Source: Lactococcus hircilactis (GTDB taxonomy: Bacteria; Bacillota; Bacilli; Lactobacillales; Streptococcaceae). From it: a DNA stretch of 64,000 nucleotides. Below, piece after piece: positions 57,506 to 64,000 of the stretch. Within the stretch, counting starts at the first letter, position 1. The number at the start of each line of letters is the position of its first letter. The stretch is from the NCBI RefSeq assembly GCF_009601015.1, contig NZ_WITJ01000003.1:142901-206900 (forward strand), in the 5' to 3' direction. A program made the position numbers and the translations under genes. The notes beneath the pieces are model-generated. The model was given only the letters and a program-made list of their open reading frames with translations, was not told where the DNA came from and did not search any database.

Positions 57506-57570
57506 GTTTTGTTTCCTATTTTCTTGATTGTTTTGAATTAAATTTTCGTCGCGCTCTGATGCGGATGCTT

Positions 57571-58158
57571 TTATGACCGGGCAATCATTTCTATGATTTC
57601 AAGAGTAGTTCGTACGCGTCCAATGCGTGTAAAAATGTGCTCCACAGTATCATTATGGAGTGCAGCGTTAAAATCTGTCATCGCATCTTCTATTGAAATC
57701 AGCTGATAACCTGCTTGATACGCTTCACGCGCTGTTGTATCAACACCAATCGATGTGGCAATTCCAGATAAAATAATTGTGTCAATGCCTCTTCGACGAA
57801 GCTGGACTTCTAAGTCTGTGCCGTAAAATGCACCCCAATTATGTTTTTTGACGTGAATCAGATTTTTTACGGAGGAATCCGTAGCAATTGGCAAAACGAA
57901 ATCACTAAAATCCGCTGGTTGTTTTTGCACACTTATTGGTGTTTGATCTGTAATGGGGCGAAGAATTTCAGGACCGTCATTTTTAACATGAACGCAGACA
58001 ATGGTTGCTTGTGTATTTGCTAATTTTTTTGCAATGCGCTCATTTTTATCAAGCACTTGCTGTCCAGAATAAGGAACAAGGTGGGGACGTAAAGCAATGC
58101 CTTTTTGTAAATCAATCATGACAAACGCTGTTTTTTTCAAATTGAGTGTTTCAACCAT
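57571..58158 (-). CDS. Isochorismatase-like cysteine hydrolase family protein, Cys replaced by Gly
   Basis: 195 aa. The Asp is in VMIDLQKG (residue 16) and the Lys in VKKHNWGAF near 113, but the usual nucleophile position (TxxCVxxT) reads TSIGVDTTAREAYQAGY, with Gly. True isochorismatases also have Gly there, so it could act on an enol ether rather than an amide. There is no siderophore gene nearby. GAGGGAG precedes the ATG. Confidence 0.85.
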   Translation of the reverse strand: MVETLNLKKTAFVMIDLQKGIALRPHLVPYSGQQVLDKNERIAKKLANTQATIVCVHVKNDGPEILRPITDQTPISVQKQPADFSDFVLPIATDSSVKNLIHVKKHNWGAFYGTDLEVQLRRRGIDTIILSGIATSIGVDTTAREAYQAGYQLISIEDAMTDFNAALHNDTVEHIFTRIGRVRTTLEIIEMIARS

Positions 58159-58231
58159 TTTTTCTCCCTCTGAGAGCTGATAAATTTTTTTCTGATTCTA
58201 TTTTATCGTATTTTTTAGATGCTGTCATTTA

Positions 58232-60607
58232 TTAGCTCCGATTTTTTTTAGTTTTTAATTTTTGATGCGCTTTTTTCTTTCCAGATTTAAATTTTGAGTG
58301 ATCATTTTTCTTGTCTAACGTGTCGAATGATTTTTTCTTTTTCTTATGATCCGAGTTAAATTTTTCGTGGGTGTTCTTTTTCTTGTGGTCACTTGATTTT
58401 GTGTCGTATTTTTCTTTGTCTTTTGAATGTTTTTTTCGTGTGGCTCTTTCGATAGGATCTAAAGCACTTGGAAGGTACTCAAAATCAATTTCTCCAGTCA
58501 TTTTATCTGCAGAGATGACTTTGATTTTTATTGCTTGTCCAATTTTGAAACTTTTGTTTGTATGCTCTGAAATCAAGGACATACTGCGCTCGTGATATGT
58601 CAGAACATCACCTTTAAACGTTGAAATATGAATCAAGCCTTCAATGGTGTTTTCTAATGCGACAAATATCCCAAAACGAGTGACAGAAGCAATGATTCCC
58701 TCAAAAATTTCTCCAATCTGTCCTGTCATGTACTCTGCTTTTTTCATTTTTTCAACTTCACGTTCAGCATTAACCGCACGTCTTTCACGATTGCTGGTGT
58801 GTTTTGCGATTTCTGGAAGAATTTCTTCCCAGCTTTCAAGTGTTTGGGGTGTTGGATGGTCCATCACACGCAGTAAGCGATGGACGATTAAATCGGGATA
58901 TCTCCGAATTGGGGAGGTAAAGTGCGTATAAGTCTGTGCTGCTAAGCCAAAATGTCCAAAATTTTGTTCTGAGTATCTTGCTTGTTGCATGGAGCGTAAA
59001 AGGAGCGTTGATAAAACCATTTCACCAGGTTTTCCTTTGACATTTGAGAGGAAACTTTGAAGGGATTTTTGAGTGACTTGATTGGCACTCCCTGAAAATT
59101 TTTCTCCAAAAGTGGATGCAAAATCAATGAAGCGTTGTAATTTATCCGCTTTGGGTTGTTCATGAATCCGATAGAGAAATGGGAGCTTTCGTTTTTCGAA
59201 ATCTGATGCAACAGTTTCGTTTGCAATCAACATGAAAGATTCAATCATTCGCTCAGCCACACCTCGCGTGCGTTTTTTTATTGCTGTTGGTATTCCTTTT
59301 TCATCCACACTAATTTTTGCTTCAACCGTGTCAAAATTAATGGCACCGCGCTTTTGACGCATTTTTTCAAGGATATGATGGAGTTCTGTCATGATGGAGA
59401 CTGAATCTGCGATACTTTCAAAAGCTGTCAGTGCTGATAAATCCCCTGAAATCATTTGATTCACTTGATCATAAGTCATTTTCGCTGTTGTTTTAATGAT
59501 GGAAGGTGAAATTTGATAGTGGATTACTTGTCCATTTGGTGTGATTTCCATGACGCAAGATTGTGTCAGTCGATTCACGTGAGGATTGAGTGAGCAAATG
59601 CCATTTGATAAGCGCTCCGGGAGCATTGGAACGACGCGATCCGTGACATATACTGAAGTTCCACGCTCATACGCTTCACGATCAAGTGCTGATCCTTCAG
59701 TGACATAATATGATACGTCCGCAATGTGGACTCCGAGTTCAAAATTTCCGTTGTCCAGTCGTTTAGCGTGCACTGCATCATCCAAGTCTTTTGCATCAGC
59801 ACCATCAATCGTAAAGGTGATTTCATTGCGATAATCCACGCGTGACGCGGCTTGATCATCAGAAACCTCCTCTGGAATTTTTTTTGCTTGATTGAGTACG
59901 GCTTGTGGAAAATTCGCGTGAATTTCCATTGAAGCTAAAATTTCAAGCACGTCAATGCCACGATCGGTGTCACTTCCAATAATTTCAATCACGCGACCGC
60001 ACATTGTTTTTGGTGCTTCTTCATTTGGATAGTGCGTCAGCTTCACACGGACAATGGATTGATCGTTAGGAATCAAGCCGTCATCTGTAATCAAAGTTTG
60101 AACGCTGATTTTCTTGTTTCTTGCTTTGACATAACCAATTGCTTGCATACGATGGCGTTCTTTTTTTCCGAATGAAAAAAATGTTCCAACGATCTGCTCA
60201 ACGTGATGATGCGTAACCCTCTCAATACGTGCTTGCGCATTTTGTCCTTTGAATGGATTGGCATTTTTGAGCAGTTCAATTTCCACCTCGTCACCATCCA
60301 TTGCGTGATGCGTTTCTTCTTTTGCGATAAAAACATCCGCTTCTTCAGGATCAATCGTCACAAACCCAAATCCATTTGCATGCGCATGGAAAATGCCTTT
60401 TATTGTGATTTTTACGTGATTTAATCCGATTTTACCATCAGAAGTAAAACGGATCACACCTTCATCCTCCAGCTCTGCTATGGTTTTGACTATCATTTTA
60501 AAAGCTTTGGGTTGATTGAGCTGTAATTTTTCTGTAAGCTCTGACACAGCATAAGTTTGATTTGGATTTTCTTTCAAAAATCCCTTTATTTTTTCTTTTA
60601 TTTTCAT
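58232..60607 (-). CDS. rnr: Ribonuclease R
   Basis: 791 aa from the ATG at 60605-60607 (AAAGGA, 6-7 nt spacing); the longer frame runs through a palindrome copy. Domains: winged helix (1-~65), two cold-shock domains, RNB catalytic core with ITFTIDGADAKDLDDAVHA near 265 (catalytic Asp cluster) and FTSPIRRYPDLIVHR near 560, S1 domain near 625-705, and a Lys/His-rich tail of about 80 residues. It degrades structured RNA and works with tmRNA. secG and smpB, often neighbours of rnr, are not adjacent. Confidence 0.96.
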   Translation of the reverse strand: MKIKEKIKGFLKENPNQTYAVSELTEKLQLNQPKAFKMIVKTIAELEDEGVIRFTSDGKIGLNHVKITIKGIFHAHANGFGFVTIDPEEADVFIAKEETHHAMDGDEVEIELLKNANPFKGQNAQARIERVTHHHVEQIVGTFFSFGKKERHRMQAIGYVKARNKKISVQTLITDDGLIPNDQSIVRVKLTHYPNEEAPKTMCGRVIEIIGSDTDRGIDVLEILASMEIHANFPQAVLNQAKKIPEEVSDDQAASRVDYRNEITFTIDGADAKDLDDAVHAKRLDNGNFELGVHIADVSYYVTEGSALDREAYERGTSVYVTDRVVPMLPERLSNGICSLNPHVNRLTQSCVMEITPNGQVIHYQISPSIIKTTAKMTYDQVNQMISGDLSALTAFESIADSVSIMTELHHILEKMRQKRGAINFDTVEAKISVDEKGIPTAIKKRTRGVAERMIESFMLIANETVASDFEKRKLPFLYRIHEQPKADKLQRFIDFASTFGEKFSGSANQVTQKSLQSFLSNVKGKPGEMVLSTLLLRSMQQARYSEQNFGHFGLAAQTYTHFTSPIRRYPDLIVHRLLRVMDHPTPQTLESWEEILPEIAKHTSNRERRAVNAEREVEKMKKAEYMTGQIGEIFEGIIASVTRFGIFVALENTIEGLIHISTFKGDVLTYHERSMSLISEHTNKSFKIGQAIKIKVISADKMTGEIDFEYLPSALDPIERATRKKHSKDKEKYDTKSSDHKKKNTHEKFNSDHKKKKKSFDTLDKKNDHSKFKSGKKKAHQKLKTKKNRS
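59425..59440. repeat. Degenerate palindrome, copy 22
   Basis: CTGTCAGTGCTGATAA within rnr (LSALTA). Confidence 0.65.
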
Positions 60608-60636
60608 TTTTTTCCTTTTATAAGCGTTCATTTTTT

Positions 60637-60652
60637 CTGTCAGTACTGACAA
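60637..60652. repeat. Iterated palindrome, copy 23
   Basis: CTGTCAGTACTGACAA, 30 nt upstream of the rnr start. It is the last copy before the prophage. Confidence 0.88.
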
Positions 60653-60663
60653 AAAAATAATAA

Positions 60664-60695
60664 CGGGCTGTTTTCAGCCCGCATTTTTATTTTGT
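60664..60695. terminator. Terminator at the host/prophage border
   Basis: CGGGCTG, TTTT loop, CAGCCCG, with T-rich flanks on both strands. It isolates rnr from prophage transcription. Confidence 0.88.
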
Positions 60696-60769
60696 TGATA
60701 ATAAGAACCGCTTATACAACAGCGATTATTAACATCAAATTTACAAAAGGGGCTAAAAAGGGGCAATAT

Positions 60770-60814
60770 GGTTCTTGCTGGACTCGAACCAGCGACCAAC
60801 TGAGCTAAAGAACC
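60770..60814 (-). tRNA. tRNA-like remnant without anticodon arm, probable phage attachment site
   Basis: The minus strand folds as a 7-bp acceptor stem (GGTTCTT / AAGAACC), a D-arm sequence TAGCTCAGTTGGT and a T-arm with GCTGG, TTCGAGT loop, CCAGC. The anticodon arm and variable loop, roughly 28 nt, are missing, with the D-arm joined directly to the T-arm. The discriminator is A and no CCA is encoded. It cannot be a working tRNA. It lies between rnr and prophage lysis genes with its 3' end on the host side, where an att core would be expected. The amino acid identity is lost. Confidence 0.7.
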
Positions 60815-60818
60815 AAAA

Positions 60819-60837
60819 TGTACGCATTAATCGTACA
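60819..60837. other. 6-bp stem with 7-nt loop next to the tRNA remnant
   Basis: TGTACG, 7-nt loop, CGTACA. It is followed by two more small hairpins (60840-60850 and 60848-60860) and, further upstream on the minus strand, a TATAAT at 60877-60882. Confidence 0.5.
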
Positions 60838-60887
60838 CTCCGTATAACGGTCTAGCACCGCTATCCTATCACTTCTATTATATCATA

Positions 60888-60920
60888 TTTTGCGACCATC
60901 AAAAATGATGGTCACAAACC
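60888..60920. repeat. Covarying 33-nt hairpin element, copy 1
   Basis: TTTTG-Y-GACC...CAAACC layout with a 7-bp stem GACCATC / GATGGTC around AAAAAT. It shares 26 of 33 positions with 62141-62173. Confidence 0.7.
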
Positions 60921-61011
60921 AACAAACTGCATAATACCAAATGTTGTTGAGGTCGGCAATAATGTAACCGGGTAGAATTCGACCCGTTTGGATTTAATTG
61001 GGAAAATAAAA

Positions 61012-61033
61012 AAGCCACTTCGAAGAGTGACTT
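61012..61033 (-). terminator. Prophage terminator
   Basis: Minus strand AAGTCACT, CTTCGA loop, AGTGGCTT (one wobble pair), then T6. It overlaps the stop of the last small prophage gene. Confidence 0.8.
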
Positions 61034-61247
61034 AAAAAATATCATTCTGTTTTTTCAGCTTAACAAGCAACTCTTTCAAGTCCATTGCTTCATACTCAAG
61101 TCCTTCTAGCTTCTTCATATCTGCTTTATATTCTGCAATTGCTCCGTTGAATTCCTTGTCTGTCGCACTCTCCATCTCTTCACGAGTTGACATATCACAG
61201 TCGATATAATCCGTGATGAATTCTCCATCGTAAATAGCAATAACCAT
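61032..61247 (-). CDS. Small prophage protein
   Basis: 71 aa from the ATG at 61245-61247, but this may be internal: the same frame stays open and reads sensibly upstream (GDLIHRALEDIADLGDTF) into the end of the previous gene, where no ATG, GTG or TTG is available. The protein is acidic with a helical C-terminus (YKADMKKLEGLEYEAMDLKELLVKL). Either translation is coupled with an unusual start, or the N-terminus was lost. Function unknown. Confidence 0.55.
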   Translation of the reverse strand: MVIAIYDGEFITDYIDCDMSTREEMESATDKEFNGAIAEYKADMKKLEGLEYEAMDLKELLVKLKKQNDIF

Positions 61248-61305
61248 GAATGTATCGCCTAAGTCAGCTATATCCTCAAGAGCTCTGTGGATAAGGTCTC
61301 CGCTC

Positions 61306-61527
61306 TCATAGCTCGTCTTTATTTTCGTTTGTATGCCTTTCTGTTATTAATTCGTAAAGTTCTACGAACTCTTCACTTGTGTATTTTTTATCTCTGATGA
61401 AATTCCTTGCTCTAGTGAAAGATGATCGTCTATTATTTTCGGCTTTCTGTTCTTTAGTTAGCGAAGCTCTATATTTTTTGTCAGCTTTAGGATTATAAAC
61501 AGCTTTTCTTTTCTTTTTCTCTTCCAT
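61306..61527 (-). CDS. Small basic prophage protein
   Basis: 73 aa, GAGGTAAA before the ATG. Highly charged and helical (RKAVYNPKADKKYRASLTKEQKAENNRRSS), without a recognised domain. Such proteins are common among late accessory genes of lactococcal phages. It sits in a run of four small genes transcribed from the promoter at 62063-62091. Confidence 0.65.
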   Translation of the reverse strand: MEEKKKRKAVYNPKADKKYRASLTKEQKAENNRRSSFTRARNFIRDKKYTSEEFVELYELITERHTNENKDEL

Positions 61528-61553
61528 TTTACCTCATTATATCATTATTTTTC

Positions 61554-61754
61554 TTAAAAATTAACAGGAACTCCATCTTCAGTTTGTCCGATATATTCTG
61601 CTTCGCTATCATCTCCTTGGTAAGCCATTCCGCTTGCTTCATAACGAACACTGTCATAGTTTTGTTCGTAATAGAAATCATATAATCCGCTCATGTCATT
61701 ACCGTTTTCTTTTTCAAATTCAATGAGTTCATTTACCATTTGTTCTTTTGTCAT
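61554..61754 (-). CDS. Small acidic prophage protein
   Basis: 66 aa, AGGAG upstream. Rich in Glu, Asp and Tyr (GLYDFYYEQNYDSVRYEASG). Strongly acidic small phage proteins are sometimes DNA mimics or anti-restriction factors, but nothing specific supports that here. Confidence 0.65.
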   Translation of the reverse strand: MTKEQMVNELIEFEKENGNDMSGLYDFYYEQNYDSVRYEASGMAYQGDDSEAEYIGQTEDGVPVNF

Positions 61755-61777
61755 TTTGTTTTCTCCTTTTTTCTATT

Positions 61778-62029
61778 TTAATCAATTACTTTCAATTGAC
61801 GGTTTGCAAATGCTGCCACGAATTCACGTTCTTTTCCGTCTGAGCCAAGAACTACCACTGTCATTCCGTGTTCGTTTTCGATTTCTCCTGCCATTACTTC
61901 AAGCTCTCCTTCATTGTTGCGAGCTTTGAAAGCGACCTTTTGGCCTTTTTTGAAATCTGTAATTTCAAAGCCTTTGTAAGTTAAGTAAGCGTCTGCTGTA
62001 ATTTGTGCGAATTCTTTTGCTGTTGTCAT
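61778..62029 (-). CDS. Small prophage protein, first of the accessory run
   Basis: 83 aa, GAAAGAGGAAA upstream. An N-terminal helix (TTAKEFAQITADAYLTYKG) is followed by a beta-rich half (KGQKVAFKARNNEGELEVMAGEIENEHGMTVVVLGSDGKEREFV) like a small SH3 barrel. It directly follows a consensus promoter, outside the lysis cassette, and could be a lysogenic-conversion gene. Confidence 0.65.
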   Translation of the reverse strand: MTTAKEFAQITADAYLTYKGFEITDFKKGQKVAFKARNNEGELEVMAGEIENEHGMTVVVLGSDGKEREFVAAFANRQLKVID

Positions 62030-62062
62030 TTTGATTTCCTCTTTCCTTTACTTTATATATTG

Positions 62063-62091
62063 ATTATATCATAGACGGACAACTATGTCAA
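62063..62091 (-). promoter_or_regulatory. Promoter of the small prophage genes
   Basis: TTGACA (62086-62091), 17-nt spacer, TATAAT (62063-62068). Confidence 0.88.
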
Positions 62092-62140
62092 CAGTTTAAA
62101 TATTAAAATTGTGTTACAAAATAAACTAGTAACGATTTTA

Positions 62141-62173
62141 TTTTGTGACCGGCAAAAATGTCGGTAGCAAACC
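62141..62173. repeat. Covarying 33-nt hairpin element, copy 2
   Basis: ACCGGC / GTCGGT stem around AAAAAT; ends and loop match copy 1, and one stem pair is changed in a compensatory way. Confidence 0.7.
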
Positions 62174-62200
62174 GCTGGAATCCTCGTATTTATTACAAAC

Positions 62201-62224
62201 AAAAAAGCGCCCCTTTCGGAGCGC
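62201..62224 (-). terminator. Terminator after the endolysin gene
   Basis: Minus strand GCGCTCC, GAAA loop, GGGGCGC, then T6. Confidence 0.85.
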
Positions 62225-62231
62225 GTGATTG

Positions 62232-63164
62232 TTATTTCCAAGCTATTTCTGGTGCTTTCTGGTTAATTGCCTGCATGAACCGAACGTACCAAGGAGCGTC
62301 AGTCCGCCAGCTGTATTGCTTTAAGTCTTTTCCAGTCGTGTCTTTGTAAATTTGGCGAATAATTTTAAGTTGATCTTCGTGAGATAAAGCTACTACTTTA
62401 TTACCATCATAATAATAGATAGTACCTTGTGATTTTCCTGTTTTAGCGTCAATGATTTCGTATGTAAATTTCATGAGTTCGTCATCCTCCAAGTCTGATG
62501 TAATAGTATTGTTATTTTCTGATTTTCTTGCTACTCCTGCCATTTCTTGCCATTCTTCTTCTGACAAATAAGCGAGGTTTAGGTCAAGCTCTCCGTCCCA
62601 ATTATCAAGGCTACCCGTTGAGGTGTACTGATAGATTGTTGGACGATTCCAAGCCCCGTACGAGCTATTTCCTCTCCATGGCTGTGACTGATAGCCTGTA
62701 GTGTCTGTGTTAGCATATTGAGCCAACCATAATCCATATTTACTTGCTGTACTTGTCCAGTCAAACTCACGAGCAGTCGCAGCGTTCATGTAAATTACTG
62801 GTCTACCGTTCGTCCGAGCGCTGACATAGTCAAGCCATACTTCTGCTTGGACTCGATGCGCAAGCGTGATATATGGTATTTCGTTGCCAATTGTGCCAGT
62901 TTCAAAGTCAAGCGCTAAGATGGATTGATTAACATAGTTTTTAGCCACGTTCAAGAAAAAGTTAGCCTGTTCAATGACTGAATCGTTCGTAATGAAGTGA
63001 TATAGTAGTAGGTGTTTTCCAGCTGATAGGGTCTGCTTAGCTTGCGTCTCCCACGTTGGATTAATATATCCTATCCCTTCTGTCACTTTAATCCCAACGA
63101 AGTCACTGGGAACGCTAGCAGGGTTTAAACTTGACTGAACCGAGCTAATATCGTAACCGTTCAT
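62232..63164 (-). CDS. Phage endolysin, GH25 muramidase
   Basis: 310 aa. GH25 catalytic domain (1-~205): GYDISSVQ with Asp near 4, VTEGIGYINPTW, ALDFETG (catalytic Asp/Glu near 103-105), and IYQYTSTGSLDNWDGELDLNLAYL. It cleaves the MurNAc-GlcNAc bond of peptidoglycan. The C-terminal ~80 residues (MKFTYEIIDAKTGKSQGTIYYYDG to the end) form a separate small domain, probably for wall binding. AAGGA lies upstream of the ATG. It directly follows the holin gene. Confidence 0.93.
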   Translation of the reverse strand: MNGYDISSVQSSLNPASVPSDFVGIKVTEGIGYINPTWETQAKQTLSAGKHLLLYHFITNDSVIEQANFFLNVAKNYVNQSILALDFETGTIGNEIPYITLAHRVQAEVWLDYVSARTNGRPVIYMNAATAREFDWTSTASKYGLWLAQYANTDTTGYQSQPWRGNSSYGAWNRPTIYQYTSTGSLDNWDGELDLNLAYLSEEEWQEMAGVARKSENNNTITSDLEDDELMKFTYEIIDAKTGKSQGTIYYYDGNKVVALSHEDQLKIIRQIYKDTTGKDLKQYSWRTDAPWYVRFMQAINQKAPEIAWK

Positions 63165-63165
63165 A

Positions 63166-63573
63166 TTAAATTCCTTCTGTTCCGTTAATAATTGGTGCGA
63201 CTAATTCAGCCACTTTTTCAGCGTTGTCAAACACTTCATTCGTTACTTCTTTAGCTTCTTTGACTGTCCCGACTGGGTCACGTTGAAAGTTTGCCAGTGA
63301 GGCTTCAATTTGAGCTTCAATTTGATGTGGCGTTGCTTTGAGCTTCAATTCTTTAGCGCCTTTTGTCACATACTCGATCGCAGCACCGAGCTTTTCAGGA
63401 TTAGTCGCATAGTTCTTCTCTACCCATGCGACACCTTGATTTGCAAGCTTTGCGAGTGCGTCGATATTCTTCACATTGCTGTTTTTCTTTGCCGAAACAG
63501 AAATAAAGTAAGAGACAATTGAGCATGCGAGCGTGATGATTCCGCCGAAAATTGTAAGTAAGTTTTGATCCAT
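63166..63573 (-). CDS. Phage holin (LLH-type)
   Basis: 135 aa from the ATG at 63571-63573 with AGAGGA upstream. One N-terminal membrane helix (LLTIFGGIITLACSIVSYFI) is followed by a long amphipathic region with GVAWVEKNYATNPEKLGAAIEYV, typical of the LLH holin family of lactic acid bacterial phages. It permeabilises the membrane for endolysin. The endolysin starts after its stop with almost no gap. Confidence 0.82.
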   Translation of the reverse strand: MDQNLLTIFGGIITLACSIVSYFISVSAKKNSNVKNIDALAKLANQGVAWVEKNYATNPEKLGAAIEYVTKGAKELKLKATPHQIEAQIEASLANFQRDPVGTVKEAKEVTNEVFDNAEKVAELVAPIINGTEGI

Positions 63574-63574
63574 T

Positions 63575-63895
63575 TTATTTTTCCTCTTTTTCTTTTTTGT
63601 ATTTGTCGTAAATTTCGTGAGCATAATGATTCCCACCGAGGGCTACATACTCATCGAAAATACTACTGACGATTTGCAAGCCGTAATCATGGTTGATTGC
63701 TTGCGATAATTCAATGCGCTTGATTTCGATTCTCATTAACTTCATGGAATCCTCCTGCGCTCTGTCGCGTTGGTCTTGTCGCTTATTGATTTGTCGAAAT
63801 CCTAAAGCAACAATTCCACTTGCTGAGACGATTGCAGGCCAATAATTAATGATGTCACGAATGACGCTTATTACATCCTTTATTACATTTTCCAT
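63575..63895 (-). CDS. Small phage membrane protein, lysis cassette
   Basis: 106 aa. One membrane segment (NYWPAIVSASGIVALGF, about 18-34), then a charged helical tail with RDRAQEDSMKLMRIEIKRIELSQ. It could be a second holin, an antiholin or a haemolysin XhlA-like partner; its position just before the holin fits. It starts after an ideal GGGAGG site. Confidence 0.75.
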   Translation of the reverse strand: MENVIKDVISVIRDIINYWPAIVSASGIVALGFRQINKRQDQRDRAQEDSMKLMRIEIKRIELSQAINHDYGLQIVSSIFDEYVALGGNHYAHEIYDKYKKEKEEK

Positions 63896-63912
63896 ACCTC
63901 CCTCAATTTCTC

Positions 63913-64000
63913 CTATTCAACATACTTCGCAGATAGTGTCAGAACGTCATCAATGAACGTTTTCAAGTCATCCGCAATTGTTTGCGAATCTTTCAACTTT
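63913..64000 (-). CDS. Phage protein, C-terminal end only
   Basis: The last 28 codons are in the window (ending DDVLTLSAKYVE). Helical and charged; probably a small protein between the tail genes and the lysis cassette. No family can be assigned. Confidence 0.5.
   Translation of the reverse strand, partial: KLKDSQTIADDLKTFIDDVLTLSAKYVE

Noticed and set aside
60696..60802. Integrase C-terminal tail read on the plus strand across the tRNA remnant
   Set aside because: The frame gives a short lysine/glycine-rich peptide but no recombinase motif. It is more simply antisense of the tRNA-like sequence.

Overview
The window is low-GC Firmicutes chromosomal DNA, most likely a Lactococcus species or a close Streptococcaceae relative. 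The evidence is a T-box controlled trp operon with a Trp specifier, PurR-type PurBoxes (CCGAAC core) before the purine genes, a rapZ-yvcK-whiA block, hrcA-grpE-dnaK with CIRCE but no adjacent dnaJ, and a lactococcal-type phage lysis module. PurL is the long single-chain form (about 1237 aa), as in streptococci, rather than the split PurS/PurQ/PurL I recall for L. lactis, so this is probably not L. lactis itself. A 16-bp near-palindrome centred on TCAGTACTGA occurs about 23 times, in genes and between them, and looks like a genome signature motif.

Layout. 0-10.9 kb (minus strand): trpE, trpG and trpD follow a T-box leader, but a 247-aa unknown gene sits between trpG and trpD. trpC is separated and embedded in a tightly overlapping chain (S66 peptidase, ogt, GNAT, VOC, DUF3977, trpC), followed by small membrane/SUKH-type genes that resemble immunity proteins and a kinase fragment. 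queG follows the T-box region and looks leaderless.

11.9-17 kb: an AT-rich accessory island. It holds an integrase remnant, an ABC exporter, a 44-aa cysteine-containing peptide and, divergently, a radical SAM/SPASM maturase split by a one-base frameshift. This looks like an uncharacterised RiPP locus. It is followed by a lipoprotein reading frame with two in-frame stops, whose upstream promoter has a run of 13 G in its spacer, a candidate phase-variable switch.

17-25 kb: a metallophosphoesterase carrying three copies of the palindrome, a DUF402 gene, a phosphofructokinase-like gene paired with polyphosphate kinase, and an ABC exporter with a divergent TetR regulator. 25-38 kb: an almost complete IMP pathway (purE, K, C, L, F, M, N, H, D) plus hpt, in several PurBox-controlled units. 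38-49 kb: whiA, yvcK, rapZ, an RNA m5C methyltransferase, cardiolipin synthase, the fructose PTS operon and an M20 amidohydrolase. 49-60.6 kb: dnaK-grpE-hrcA, a phosphatase, a UbiA prenyltransferase, a TauE/SafE permease, an EEP hydrolase, an isochorismatase-like gene and rnr.

60.7-64 kb: the lysis end of a prophage (holin, GH25 endolysin, small accessory genes). At the host junction lies a tRNA-like gene without an anticodon arm, probably the attachment site. Several lone genes (queG, the metallophosphoesterase, UbiA and TauE/SafE) have a -10 box only 6-7 nt before the start codon, suggesting leaderless mRNAs.
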